From Rhodanobacter sp. B05 (GTDB lineage Bacteria; Pseudomonadota; Gammaproteobacteria; Xanthomonadales; Rhodanobacteraceae), in NCBI RefSeq assembly GCF_002001085.1, contig NZ_MUNU01000015.1, positions 372,001 to 436,000 of the forward strand: a DNA stretch of 64,000 nt, read 5' to 3'. Both the position numbers and the translations under genes were made by a program. The notes under the pieces are model-generated. The model was not told the origin of the DNA. It did not search any database and saw only the letters and a list, made by a program, of their open reading frames with translations. Shown one piece after another: positions 17,955 to 26,109 of this stretch. The number at the start of each line of letters is the position of its first letter. Positions within the stretch are counted from its first letter, which is position 1.

Positions 17955-18722
17955 TTACTTGGGTTGAAGTCGCACCGCGCCATCCAGCCGGATCGTCTCG
18001 CCATTGATATAGCGGTTGCCGAGGATGAAGGCGACGGTGCTGGCGTATTCGTTCGGCTGGCCGAGGCGTGACGGGAACGGGATCGAGGCGGACAGCGACT
18101 GCTGCACGGCTTCGGGCATGCCGTCGACCATCGGGGTCCAGAAGATGCCCGGCGCGATCGTCGCCACGCGGATGCCGAAGCGCGCCAGTTCGCGCGCCAT
18201 CGGCAGGGTCATGCCGACCACGCCGCCCTTGGAGGCGGAGTACGCGGCCTGGCCGATCTGGCCTTCGTAGGCGGCCACGCTGGCGGTGTTGATGATCACG
18301 CCGCGCTCGCCGTCTTCGCCGGCATCGTTGGCCTGCATCAACGCTGCGCCGGCCTTGGCCACGTTGAAGCTGCCGACCAGGTTCACCATCACGGTGCCGG
18401 AGAAGGTGGCCAGCGGCATCGCGCCGTCCTTGCCCAGCACGCGGCCGGCACCGAGGATGCCGGCGCAGTTGATCACCACGTTGAGGCCACCCATCGCGTG
18501 GTGTGCGGCGGCCGCATTGGTGGCCACGCCGTCCTCGGAGGTGACGTCGGTGCGGAAGAAGCGCGCGGCGTCGCCGAGTTCCTTCGCGGCGGCATGACCC
18601 TTCTCGTCGTTGACATCGAACAGCGCGACCTGGCCGCCGTGGGCGACGAAGTGCTGCGCCACCGCGTGGCCGAGACCGGAGGCGCCGCCGGTGATGATCG
18701 CCTTGACCTGATTCAACTGCAT
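17955..18722 (-). CDS. SDR family oxidoreductase, type II 3-hydroxyacyl-CoA dehydrogenase-like
   Basis: 255 residues from the ATG at 18722. The NAD-binding motif is ITGGASGLGHAV, then FDVNDEKG (Asp selects NAD) and NCAGILGAGR. Catalytic residues are in NTASVAAYEGQIGQAAYSASKGGVV (Ser, Tyr, Lys). The region SRLGQPNEYASTVAFILGNRYINGETIRLDG matches the HSD10/type II hydroxyacyl-CoA dehydrogenase group, which oxidises short-chain 3-hydroxyacyl-CoA in branched-chain and fatty acid breakdown. It is upstream of efpL on the same strand but separated by a palindromic repeat, so cotranscription is uncertain. Confidence 0.85.
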   Translation of the reverse strand: MQLNQVKAIITGGASGLGHAVAQHFVAHGGQVALFDVNDEKGHAAAKELGDAARFFRTDVTSEDGVATNAAAAHHAMGGLNVVINCAGILGAGRVLGKDGAMPLATFSGTVMVNLVGSFNVAKAGAALMQANDAGEDGERGVIINTASVAAYEGQIGQAAYSASKGGVVGMTLPMARELARFGIRVATIAPGIFWTPMVDGMPEAVQQSLSASIPFPSRLGQPNEYASTVAFILGNRYINGETIRLDGAVRLQPK

Positions 18723-18922
18723 TGGGTATCCCGGGGCCGAAAAACGCACATAGTAGCGGAGCCGCCCACCCGCCGCGCTCCGGCTTGCCGATCTGTCTTG
18801 ACGGGCGTCGTTCAGTTTTGCGGGCTGTTCGACCGCCGTCGTTCAGGAAAGCTTGCTAGGCTTCAGCAACGCAAACCCTTGCTGCCGGGCAGCACGGCCG
18901 ACGTTCCGCTTTTCGAGGAGAC

Positions 18923-19414
18923 ATGCCAATGAAAAAATACCTGATCCTTCTTGCCGGTGGCCTGCTGTGCGTCGCGACCGCGGCGGCGGCCAGCCCGTCG
19001 CCGCAATACGATCACGGCCAGCAGGACGACCAGGGCTGGCACGGCGACCACGGTGATCACGACAAGCATGACAAGCGTGACAAGCGTGACAAGCATGATC
19101 GTGGCGACCGGGGCCATGACCGCGACTGGCATGACCGTGGCGACCGGGGCGATAACCGCGACTGGCGCGATCATGACGACCGTGACCGCGGCTATTACGT
19201 GAGGCACGACCGTGGCCGGCACGAGGGCTGGTACAAGCGTGGCGGATACATTCCGGTCGAATATCGTGACCAGCGCTACGTGGTCGAGGACTGGCAGGTC
19301 TATCACCTGCGCCAGCCGCCATATGGTTATCGCTATGTACGCGGTGACGACGGCCAGTTCCTGCTGGTTGCGATTGCCAGCGGCGTCATCGCCGACATCC
19401 TGCTTTCGCACTGA
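18923..19414 (+). CDS. RcnB-like periplasmic protein with Asp/His/Arg-rich repeats
   Basis: 163 residues. The signal peptide runs to about residue 23 (LLAGGLLCVATAAAASP). Residues about 27-95 are a low-complexity D/H/K/R/G stretch built from short units such as KRDKRDKHDRGDRG, then the conserved RcnB C-terminal domain (GWYKRGGYIPVEYRDQ, YVVEDWQVYHLRQPPYGYRYV) and a final hydrophobic ILLVAIASGVIADILL-type segment. RcnB family proteins act in the periplasm and influence Ni/Co homeostasis in Escherichia coli. GAGGAGAC precedes the ATG at 18923; an alternative ATG lies at 18929. A paralogue follows at 19592. Metal binding by the D/H region is inference. Confidence 0.82.
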   Translation: MPMKKYLILLAGGLLCVATAAAASPSPQYDHGQQDDQGWHGDHGDHDKHDKRDKRDKHDRGDRGHDRDWHDRGDRGDNRDWRDHDDRDRGYYVRHDRGRHEGWYKRGGYIPVEYRDQRYVVEDWQVYHLRQPPYGYRYVRGDDGQFLLVAIASGVIADILLSH

Positions 19415-19490
19415 TACCGAAACCCGATGTGAAATCGTTTCACGGAAACATTCACGCGCGCAAGGCTTCTCAACACGGATAGTGCGAGCA

Positions 19491-19520
19491 GGACTGGCGA
19501 TCTTTCGAGATCGCCAGTCC
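19491..19520 (+). terminator. Strong hairpin between the two RcnB-like genes
   Basis: A perfect 13-bp stem (GGACTGGCGATCT at 19491-19503, complement at 19508-19520) closed by a TTCG tetraloop. No long T-run follows, so it may attenuate, protect or terminate the first rcnB-like transcript. Confidence 0.7.
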
Positions 19521-19591
19521 CTCGGAGTTCTCCGAACGCATCCCGGCAAGAGCCGCTTCCCGGCTCTTGTCCATCCAAGAGGTGAAGAGTC

Positions 19592-19990
19592 ATGAACAAG
19601 CAGCGGAGTATGTGGGTGGTCTGTGGCGCATTGTTGATGTTTTCCGCGGCCTCTGCGATGGCGCAGCCGTCAGCTCAGGATTATCGCGACCAGCAACAGC
19701 ATCAGGACCAGGGCAAGGATCGCGGTAATCACGGTCAGAATCGGAGTAATCACGGCCACAACCGGAGCTATAGCGGCATGTACGACCGTGGTCGCCACGA
19801 GGGCTGGTACAAGCGGGGCGGTCATGTGCCGGCCGAGTACCGTGGCGGTTCCTATGTGGTGACCGACTGGCGCAGCCATCACCTGCGCCAGCCACCGCGC
19901 GGCTATCGCTATGTGCGCAGCGACAATGGGGACTTCCTGCTGGTCGCGATCACCACCGGCATCATCGCGAGCATCCTTGCGAATCATTGA
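19592..19990 (+). CDS. Second RcnB-like periplasmic protein (tandem paralogue)
   Basis: 132 residues with GAGGTG upstream of the ATG. Signal peptide to about residue 24 (MFSAASAMAQP), a Gln/Asn/His/Arg-rich spacer (QQQHQDQGKDRGNHGQNRS), then the same RcnB domain as its neighbour (GRHEGWYKRGGHVPAEYRGG, DWRSHHLRQPPRGYRYVR) and a C-terminal hydrophobic segment LLVAITTGIIASIL. The domains are nearly identical while the spacers differ in length and composition (D/K-rich versus N/Q-rich), so the pair looks like a tandem duplication with divergent linkers. Likely periplasmic; function in metal or envelope stress is inferred from the family only. Confidence 0.82.
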   Translation: MNKQRSMWVVCGALLMFSAASAMAQPSAQDYRDQQQHQDQGKDRGNHGQNRSNHGHNRSYSGMYDRGRHEGWYKRGGHVPAEYRGGSYVVTDWRSHHLRQPPRGYRYVRSDNGDFLLVAITTGIIASILANH

Positions 19991-20030
19991 TGCGTGAATG
20001 TGCGAGCTCGCCGGTACGGTGAGTACTGAC

Positions 20031-20057
20031 GACAGGCCCGCCCATGGCGGGCCTGTC
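20031..20057. terminator. Intrinsic terminator between convergent genes
   Basis: A 12-bp perfect GC-rich stem (GACAGGCCCGCC, 3-nt loop, GGCGGGCCTGTC) followed by CTTTC. It sits between the second rcnB-like gene and the convergent GNAT gene and may serve both. Confidence 0.75.
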
Positions 20058-20068
20058 CTTTCATGGGA

Positions 20069-20644
20069 TCAGCCCGGCGGAGCGGTCAGCAAGCGTTGCA
20101 GCGCGGTTGATCCGATTATTTCCGGGAAAGGTGTCACCGGGTACGGCGGGGACGCGGCAGGCCGCAGTTCTTTCTGCCATACACCCACGTCCCACCATTG
20201 CCCGAGCTTGTAACCGCACTGCCGCCATACGCCGGCGGCGGAGAAGCCCATCGTTTCGTGCATCGCCACGCTGACGGTGCCGGGCAGGGTGATCACACCG
20301 ACGGCCTGATTGATGCCCTGCAACCGCATCGTGTCCAGCAGCACGCCGTAAAGCCGGCGCGCGATACCGCGGCGGTGAGCATCGGCGCGCACGTAAATCG
20401 AGGTTTCGGCAATCCAGTCGTAGGCGGCGCGTTCGCGGAAGCGGCCGGCGTAGGCATAGGCCAGCACTTCGCTGGCTTCTTCCCACACCAGCCACGGGTA
20501 GTGCTGCAGCCGGGTGTGGATGCGTTCGCGCATCGTCGCCACGCCGGGCAGTGCGGTCTCGAACGTGGCTACGCCGTCGGTGATCGAAGGCGCGTAGATC
20601 GCGTGGATGGCGTCGGCGTCCTCGTCGCGGGCGATGCGGATCAT
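20069..20644 (-). CDS. GNAT N-acetyltransferase (phosphinothricin acetyltransferase-like)
   Basis: 191 residues. A whole-length GNAT domain of the Pat/YncA group: it begins MIRIARDEDADAIHAIYAPSI, has ETSIYVRADAHRRGIARRLY (acetyl-CoA pyrophosphate-binding Q/RxxGxG/A equivalent RRGIARRL) and ends with HETMGFSAAGVWRQCGYKLGQWWDVGVWQK, the group signature. Such enzymes acetylate amino groups of phosphinothricin, methionine sulfone or related amino acids; the physiological substrate here is unknown. It is the last gene of a tight minus-strand operon (14 bp after the YdeI-like gene). Confidence 0.85.
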   Translation of the reverse strand: MIRIARDEDADAIHAIYAPSITDGVATFETALPGVATMRERIHTRLQHYPWLVWEEASEVLAYAYAGRFRERAAYDWIAETSIYVRADAHRRGIARRLYGVLLDTMRLQGINQAVGVITLPGTVSVAMHETMGFSAAGVWRQCGYKLGQWWDVGVWQKELRPAASPPYPVTPFPEIIGSTALQRLLTAPPG

Positions 20645-20657
20645 CGGGCGATGGCCT

Positions 20658-21260
20658 TCAGCATTTTTCGTACTTCCAGTGGCGCCGCTTGCCTTCGGCC
20701 AGCCACTCCAGGGTGGTGGCGAGGCGCTTCTGGCGGGTGGCGTCGGTTTTCGCCTCGGCGATCCACGCGACGTATTCGCGCTGCGCGCCGGGCGGGAAGC
20801 CCTCCCATGCCCTGCGTGCGGCGGCGTGCTGCCGTTGGGCGAGCAGGGTGGACAGGTCGTCCGGCAGCGTCGGTGCGGGTTTCGCGGCGGCCTTCGGCCG
20901 CGCCTTCTTCACGCCGGCCTCGTTCAGCGCCATCGCCTTCTTCAGGTGGGTGGCGAGCTGCTTGTCCGAGGGCAGGTCCTTCAGCGTGGCGAGCTTGCCG
21001 AACTGGCCCATGCCGTCCTCGTCGCTGCCGCCGGTGACTTCCTTCGACAGCCAGAAACCGAAGCTGCAGTGCTGCTTGAACGCGGCCATCATGCACATCG
21101 GCGCGCTCTTGTAGCTGAAGAACGGCATGCTCCACTTGATCCCTTCCTCCACCTCGGGGCAGGCCTGGTGCACCCGCGCGCGCAGGTGTTCCAGGATCGG
21201 CCGGGCGAACTCGGCGGATTTCGCGATATAGGCATCGATGCGGGGATCGTGGTTCTCCAT
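20658..21260 (-). CDS. YdeI/OmdA-family protein
   Basis: 200 residues. The N-terminal half resembles DUF1801 (MENHDPRIDAYIAKSAEFARPILEHLR, EEGIKWSMPFFSYKSAPMCMMAAFKQHCSFGFW) and the C-terminal half is the OmdA-type helical region (ARRAWEGFPPGAQREYVAWIAEAKTDATRQKRLATTLEWLAEGKRRHWKY shortened here to its key words FPPGAQREY and EWLAEGKR). The family is linked to resistance to cationic peptides in some bacteria but has no defined enzymatic activity. It is separated by 9-14 bp from GNAT genes on both sides. Confidence 0.8.
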   Translation of the reverse strand: MENHDPRIDAYIAKSAEFARPILEHLRARVHQACPEVEEGIKWSMPFFSYKSAPMCMMAAFKQHCSFGFWLSKEVTGGSDEDGMGQFGKLATLKDLPSDKQLATHLKKAMALNEAGVKKARPKAAAKPAPTLPDDLSTLLAQRQHAAARRAWEGFPPGAQREYVAWIAEAKTDATRQKRLATTLEWLAEGKRRHWKYEKC

Positions 21261-21269
21261 CGCGTCACC

Positions 21270-21758
21270 TCACAGTTCGCGGATGAAGTAGCGGTCGCAG
21301 CCGTGGTGGCCGGTACCGCCCATCGCGCTGCACAGCGCGGTGAAGCCGCTGCGCTTGTACAGCACCTGCGCCGCATCCATGCCGGTCAGCGTTTCCAGGT
21401 AGCAGCGTTTGAAGCCGTGCGCGCGCGCCGCGTCGAGGCAGCGCTGCATCATCGCCGTGCCCGCGCCGATGCCGCGGGCCGCAGGCAGGAAGTACATCTT
21501 GCGCAGCTCGCACACGTCCGGCTCGCCGCCTTCCAGTGGCGCCACGCCGCCGCCGCCGATCACCATGCCGTCGCGCTCGACCACGAAGTAGCTGCAACGC
21601 GGTTGCGCATAGGCCTGGTACATCGTGTCGACCTCGGTGTCGTGGATCGCGAAGCCGGGACCGTCGGCGCCGAACTCGGGCATCACGCTGCGGATAATCG
21701 CGGCCATCGCTGCGTTGTCGGATGGCTCGATCAGGCGGATCAGGAAGGTTTCAGTCAT
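21270..21758 (-). CDS. GNAT family N-acetyltransferase
   Basis: 162 residues spanning a full GNAT fold. The acetyl-CoA loop is in YFLPAARGIGAGTAMMQRCL (RGIGAG), preceded by VCELRKMYFL and followed by FKRCYLETLTGMDAAQVLYKRSGF. Substrate cannot be inferred. Its ATG overlaps the stop of the amidohydrolase gene by 4 bp (ATGA), and the YdeI-family gene follows 9 bp later. Confidence 0.83.
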   Translation of the reverse strand: MTETFLIRLIEPSDNAAMAAIIRSVMPEFGADGPGFAIHDTEVDTMYQAYAQPRCSYFVVERDGMVIGGGGVAPLEGGEPDVCELRKMYFLPAARGIGAGTAMMQRCLDAARAHGFKRCYLETLTGMDAAQVLYKRSGFTALCSAMGGTGHHGCDRYFIREL

Positions 21759-23077
21759 GGGGTCATGTCGGGAGTGCGGTAGGGAACGCCGGCCTTCATC
21801 ACGAAGACCGGTTTCTTGAGAGCGTCGATCTGCGTGCTGGGATCGCCGCTGAACGCGGCGAGGTCGGCCGCCATGCCGGGCGCGATGCGGCCGAAGTGCT
21901 GCGACTGGCGCAGGATCTTCGCCGCCACGTCGGTGGCCGCGTGCAGCGCCTGCGCCGGGGTCATGCCGTCGCGTACCATCGCCGCGGGTTCGCGCCAGTT
22001 GGTGCCGTGCGCGAACACGCCCACGTCGCTGCCGTTGCCGATGGTGACGCCGACTTTCAGCGCGGTGCGGAACGCGCGCTCGGCCTCGCGCATGCGCTCG
22101 GTGGGCTCGCTCTTGCCCGGCACGTAGTGCTGGAAATACTCCGAGGTGGCGTCGACCGCGGTGAGCGTGGGTTCATAGGCCACGCCCCTCTGCTTGAGCA
22201 GGCGGAAGGTCGCCTCGCTGGCACCGTAGCCATGCTCGATGGTGTCCACGCCAGCCTCGACCGCCATGCGCACGCCGGCATCGCTGGCCGCGTGCGCCGC
22301 AACCGGGCGACCGATCTGGTGCGCCGTGTCGACGATCGCCTTCAGTTCCGCCGGGTTGAGGGTGGGCGCGGTTTCACCGCCCGCCCCAACCCGATAGTCC
22401 GCATACAGCTTGATCCAGTCGGCGCCGCGCGCAGCCTGCTCGCGCACCGCGGCGATGGCCGCATCCACGCCGCTGACCGGCTGCGCGCCTTGCGGCAGGT
22501 CGAGATCCGGACGGAAGCCGCGCGGCCCCGGCCCATAGCTGGCGGTAGCGACGATGGCGCGGGTGGCGACGAACATCCGCGGCCCCGGGATCAGCCCTTC
22601 GTTGATCGCACGCTGGATCGACACGTCGGCAAAGCCCGCGCCCTCGGTGCCGAGGTCGCGCAGGGCGGTGAAGCCGGCCATCAGCGTGGCCTTCGCGTGG
22701 GCGGCGGCTTCCAGCGTGCGGTAATCCTGCGGCTCGGTCAGCACCTGGTCGTTCCACAGCGTCTCGTTGTACGGATGCAGGAACAGGTGCGAGTGCAGGT
22801 CGATCAGGCCGGGGGTGAGCGTGGCACCGGGCAGTTCGACGCGTTGCGTGCCGGCCGGTGCCTGGATCGATGCGGCCGGGCCCACCGCGGCGATCGCGCC
22901 GTCGTGCACCAGCACCGCCCAGCCGCTGTGCGCGGCGTCGCCGTCGGCGGTCCACACGCGTTCGGGCAGCAGCAGCCAGTCGCCCTTCGCCGTGGTGTCG
23001 GTGCCGTGCGCCGCCATCGACAGCAGCAGGCACAGCAGCGGGAGCAGGGCGGCGAAGCCTTTCGATGCCTTGCGCAT
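21755..23077 (-). CDS. Secreted amidohydrolase family protein (imidazolonepropionase/Xaa-Pro dipeptidase-like)
   Basis: 440 residues with a signal peptide (MRKASKGFAALLPLLCLLLSM, to about residue 25). The metal site of the amidohydrolase superfamily is visible: LTPGLIDLHSHLFLHP (HxH), GADWIKLYADYRVG (candidate Lys), RPVAAHAASDAG (His), TIEHGYGAS (His) and the late Asp in IGNGSDVGVFAHGTNWRE. The family includes extracytoplasmic Xaa-Pro dipeptidases and carboxypeptidases acting on cyclic or N-capped amides. It heads a four-gene operon with two acetyltransferases and a YdeI-like protein, linked by overlapping or near-adjacent codons. Confidence 0.85.
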   Translation of the reverse strand: MRKASKGFAALLPLLCLLLSMAAHGTDTTAKGDWLLLPERVWTADGDAAHSGWAVLVHDGAIAAVGPAASIQAPAGTQRVELPGATLTPGLIDLHSHLFLHPYNETLWNDQVLTEPQDYRTLEAAAHAKATLMAGFTALRDLGTEGAGFADVSIQRAINEGLIPGPRMFVATRAIVATASYGPGPRGFRPDLDLPQGAQPVSGVDAAIAAVREQAARGADWIKLYADYRVGAGGETAPTLNPAELKAIVDTAHQIGRPVAAHAASDAGVRMAVEAGVDTIEHGYGASEATFRLLKQRGVAYEPTLTAVDATSEYFQHYVPGKSEPTERMREAERAFRTALKVGVTIGNGSDVGVFAHGTNWREPAAMVRDGMTPAQALHAATDVAAKILRQSQHFGRIAPGMAADLAAFSGDPSTQIDALKKPVFVMKAGVPYRTPDMTP

Positions 23078-23152
23078 GGCCGGTTCCGGATCGGAGGGAA
23101 ACCCGATTCTAGCCAGTCCGCGCCGGGTGTCGATGATCCGCGGCGGGGCCGC

Positions 23153-24178
23153 TCAACCCGGCCGGCTCAGCCGGCCATGCACGGCGTGTTTCACCTGGAA
23201 GCCGGGCCGTGTGCCGGGGAACAGCCAGAACGGCGTGAGTTCGGAAGACGGGAACATGTTGGGATAACGCGGATCGCGTTGCGACGGGCCGGCGATGGTC
23301 AGCTCCTGCACCATCGAGATGTACTGGTCGACCGAGTTTTCCAGCGTGTTGCCGTTGATGATCACCTCGCTGCCGATCGCCCTGGCGTACTTCGCCACGC
23401 CCCACAGCGTGGAGTGCTGCGGCGCGTAGGCGTCCACGCTGATGCCGTTCTCGCTGATCACCCACAGGCCCTCGTCGGTGTTGACCACGATCGAATGGTT
23501 GCCTTCGGTGTGGCCGGGCGTGTGCACCAGGGCGATGCCGTCGCCGAGCATCACGCTGCCGTCGAAGCGGATCACCTTGTTCGCGTCGATGCCGGCCACG
23601 CCGTGCGGGCAATACCAGTCGCGCTGGTAGGGGCTGAGATCCTGCGCGTTGTCCCACTCGCGCCGGTGCACCAGCAGTTTCGCGTTGGGCAGCATGGCTG
23701 ACTGGCCCTCGCTGCCCAGCCAGCGGCGCACGTCCTGGGTGTGCAGGTGGTCGTAAGTGATGTAGTCGATGTCGGTGTTCTTCAGGCCGATGCGCGCAAG
23801 CACCCCGGGCACGCTGGCGTAGCGGGTGACCACGCGATCGACGATGAATTTCGGCGTGCGGTCCTGCAGCCGGCGGAAGAACGGCGTCTCGCCGCCGCGC
23901 TCGTGGTCGGACGGCGAAACCAGCAGGGTCTTCACGCCGTCCGGCGTGTCGTACTGCACCACGAACAGGCGGTTGTGGATGTGCAGGTATTCGTTGAGCC
24001 GCTCCGCCGAATAGGCATTGCGCAGGCCGTAGCGGGCGGGATAGATCAGCTTGATCAGGTCGAACGATTCGAAGTAGCGCACCTTGGGCCCGGCCAGTAT
24101 GTGCCGGCGGAAATCGAGCGCGGCGGCACGGGTGTCCTCGACTCGGGTCTGCTGGCCGGCGGCATTGCGCGCGCGCAT
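23153..24178 (-). CDS. Metallo-beta-lactamase-fold hydrolase (N-acyl homoserine lactonase-like)
   Basis: 341 residues from the ATG at 24178. The MBL zinc motif appears as YDHLHTQDVRRWLG (HxHxxD), with a further His in VHTPGHTEGNHSIV and a candidate bridging acid downstream in WVISENGISVD. Bacterial relatives are named N-acyl homoserine lactonases, but many have other ester or lactone substrates. The start is odd: the only Shine-Dalgarno-linked ATGs (24203 and 24200, after AGGAGCC, overlapping the SDR stop as ATGATG) are in another frame, and a TGA lies just upstream of the ATG at 24178 in this frame. Either translation starts at 24178 without a good site or an N-terminal frameshift exists. 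Confidence 0.8.
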   Translation of the reverse strand: MRARNAAGQQTRVEDTRAAALDFRRHILAGPKVRYFESFDLIKLIYPARYGLRNAYSAERLNEYLHIHNRLFVVQYDTPDGVKTLLVSPSDHERGGETPFFRRLQDRTPKFIVDRVVTRYASVPGVLARIGLKNTDIDYITYDHLHTQDVRRWLGSEGQSAMLPNAKLLVHRREWDNAQDLSPYQRDWYCPHGVAGIDANKVIRFDGSVMLGDGIALVHTPGHTEGNHSIVVNTDEGLWVISENGISVDAYAPQHSTLWGVAKYARAIGSEVIINGNTLENSVDQYISMVQELTIAGPSQRDPRYPNMFPSSELTPFWLFPGTRPGFQVKHAVHGRLSRPG

Positions 24179-24199
24179 CGAAATGCGTGATCGGATTCA

Positions 24200-25009
24200 T
24201 CATGGCTCCTGGCGATAGTTCGGCGACGAGAAGTTGCGCTTGCCGCGCAGGCGCGCCTTGTCGAGCTGGCTGAGGAAGAAGCGGGGGAAGGCGTTGCTGA
24301 TCTTGCCCAGCACCTCGTCGCGGAACGGCAGGAAATATTCCACCGGGCGCTTGCGCAGCACCGGGCCGAGGATCGCCGCGGCCACTTCCTCGGGGCTCAG
24401 CGCGCGGGAGCCGGAAAAGGTCAGCGCGGCATCGTCGTCGCCACGTTGTTGTTCCAGCATCGCGGTCTTGACCGGGCCGGGGCCGAACAGGGTGACGGCG
24501 ATGCCGTGCGGGCGCAGGTCGCCGGCCGCCGCGATGCTGAAGCCGCGCACGGCGAATTTGCTGGCCGCGTACATCGTGGTGCCCGGTGTGGCGTACAGCG
24601 AGGCGACCGAGCCGATGTTGACGATGTGGCCGCGCCGGCGCGGTTTCATCACCGCGGCGACGGTGTTGCTGCCGTAGATCGTGCCGCGCACGTTGACGTC
24701 GAGGGTGAGGTCGATGTCCTCGGTTTTCAGCTCGCCGGCCTGGCCGCTGCGCAACACGCCGGCCACGTTGATCAGCACGTCCAGGGCACCCATGTCGCGC
24801 TCGATCCGGGCGACCAAGGCCGTCCATGCCGCGGCATCCGTCACGTCCAGCACTTCGCACTGCACGCCGGGCTGCTCGCGCCAGCGTGCGCGCAGGACCT
24901 CGCCATCACGATCGGCGGCGACAACCCGGTGGCCCTGGCTGGCGGCCATCGCGGCAATCGCCGCGCCGATGCCGTTGGCAGCGCCGGTGATCAATATCAG
25001 CATCATCAT
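24200..25009 (-). CDS. SDR family oxidoreductase
   Basis: 269 residues beginning at one of three consecutive ATGs (25009, 25006, 25003) after GAGGGGA. Classical SDR motifs: ITGAANGIGAAIA for the cofactor, VLDVTDAAAW, NVAGVLRSG, and the catalytic IGSVASLYATPGTTMYAASKFAV. The C-terminal extension (ALSPEEVAAAILGPVLRKR and PFRDEVLGKISNAFPRFF) resembles that of membrane-associated SDRs acting on lipophilic alcohols. It lies between HMG-CoA lyase and the MBL-fold hydrolase gene, and its stop overlaps an ATG of the next gene. Substrate unknown. Confidence 0.82.
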   Translation of the reverse strand: MMMLILITGAANGIGAAIAAMAASQGHRVVAADRDGEVLRARWREQPGVQCEVLDVTDAAAWTALVARIERDMGALDVLINVAGVLRSGQAGELKTEDIDLTLDVNVRGTIYGSNTVAAVMKPRRRGHIVNIGSVASLYATPGTTMYAASKFAVRGFSIAAAGDLRPHGIAVTLFGPGPVKTAMLEQQRGDDDAALTFSGSRALSPEEVAAAILGPVLRKRPVEYFLPFRDEVLGKISNAFPRFFLSQLDKARLRGKRNFSSPNYRQEP

Positions 25010-25068
25010 TCCCCTCGATTCGATCAGCCCCGGTCTGCCGGCGCGGGCGGCAACAACCCTGGCGCGGC

Positions 25069-25962
25069 TCAAGTCGCTGTGCGCGCCCGGGTGACCCGGC
25101 TGGCGGTTTCCTTGTGCAGTTGCGCGGCCAGCCACGCACCGGTGGCAACCAGCAGGTCGAGGTCGATGCCGGTCTCCATGCCCATGCCGTGCAACATGTA
25201 GGCCACGTCTTCGCTGGCCACGTTGCCGGTCGCACCCTTCGCATACGGGCAGCCGCCGGTGCCGGAAACCGAGCTGTCGAGCACACGCACGCCTTCCTCC
25301 AGACAGGCCAGGATGTTCGCCAGCGCCTGGCCGTAGGTGTCGTGGAAGTGCACGGCCAGCGCCGTCATTGGCACTTCCTGGGCCACCGCGTGCAGCATCG
25401 CGCGCGCCTTCGCCGGCGTGCCGACGCCGATGGTGTCGCCCAGCGAGATTTCGTGGCAGCCCAGCTCGTGCATCCGGCGCGCCACGCGCACCACGTCGCC
25501 GACCGGCACCTCGCCCTGGTACGGGCAGCCGAGCACGGTGGAGACATAGCCGCGCACTTTCACCTCGTCGGCCTGGGCTTGTTCGATTACCGGGATGAAG
25601 CGCTCGATCGACTCGTCGATCGAGGCGTTGATGTTCTTGCGGTTGAACGCCTCCGACGCGGCGCTGAACACCGCGATTTCCGTGGCACCGACCTCTCGCG
25701 CGCGCTGGTAGCCCTGCAGGTTCGGCACCAGTACCGGGTAGCTCACGCCCGGCACTTTGCGGATGCCGCGGAACACTTCGGCCGCATCGGCCAGCTGCGG
25801 CACCCACTTCGGGCTGACGAAGCTGGTCGCCTCGATCGTCTTGAGGCCGGTCGAAGACAGCCGGTCGATCAGCGCGATCTTCACCTCGGCCGGCAGCAGG
25901 GTCTTCTCGTTCTGCAGGCCGTCGCGGGCGCCGACTTCGACGATGCGGACGTGGTTGGTCAT
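25069..25962 (-). CDS. Hydroxymethylglutaryl-CoA lyase
   Basis: 297 residues from the ATG at 25962 (GGAGC upstream). It cleaves 3-hydroxy-3-methylglutaryl-CoA to acetoacetate and acetyl-CoA, the last step of leucine breakdown. Diagnostic features are VEVGARDGLQNE near the N-terminus, ATSFVSPKWVPQLADA, the metal-binding VHFHDTYGQALAN and the active-site cysteine signature SVSGTGGCPYAKGATGN. Normal length. It sits downstream of the carboxylase alpha subunit gene, with a palindromic repeat (25987-26100) in the gap, and upstream of an SDR gene, as part of a catabolic run on the minus strand. Confidence 0.93.
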   Translation of the reverse strand: MTNHVRIVEVGARDGLQNEKTLLPAEVKIALIDRLSSTGLKTIEATSFVSPKWVPQLADAAEVFRGIRKVPGVSYPVLVPNLQGYQRAREVGATEIAVFSAASEAFNRKNINASIDESIERFIPVIEQAQADEVKVRGYVSTVLGCPYQGEVPVGDVVRVARRMHELGCHEISLGDTIGVGTPAKARAMLHAVAQEVPMTALAVHFHDTYGQALANILACLEEGVRVLDSSVSGTGGCPYAKGATGNVASEDVAYMLHGMGMETGIDLDLLVATGAWLAAQLHKETASRVTRARTAT

Positions 25963-25986
25963 GAAAAGCTCCGAAGGACACAAGAT

Positions 25987-26100
25987 CCTTCTCCCCTTGG
26001 GAGAAGGTGCCCCGAAGGGGCGGATGAGGGTGCGGGGCCTGCGTGGACGTTCGCGCGGAACCGAACCCTCACCCCAACCCCTCTCCCATGGGGAGAGGGG
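25987..26100. repeat. Paired-hairpin intergenic repeat (family A, copy 1)
   Basis: Two short palindromes joined by about 70 bp: CCTTCTCCCCTTGGGAGAAGG at its left end with the downstream word GGCGGATGAGGGT, and CCCCTCTCCCATGGGGAGAG at its right end with the upstream word GAACCCTCACC. The same layout recurs at 38401-38505 and 50231-50345 in the opposite orientation, and a half copy lies inside ileS (36374-36420). Confidence 0.85.
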
Positions 26101-26109
26101 CTCAAAAGC

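Noticed and set aside
18990..19200. Possible CRISPR-like tandem repeats
   Set aside because: The short repeated units are coding repeats for the D/H/K/R linker of the RcnB-like protein; no constant-length spacers.
24200..25981. 593-residue frame that would fuse the SDR to an N-terminal extension
   Set aside because: The first part is an alternative frame of HMG-CoA lyase; the SDR has its own start with a ribosome-binding site at 25009.
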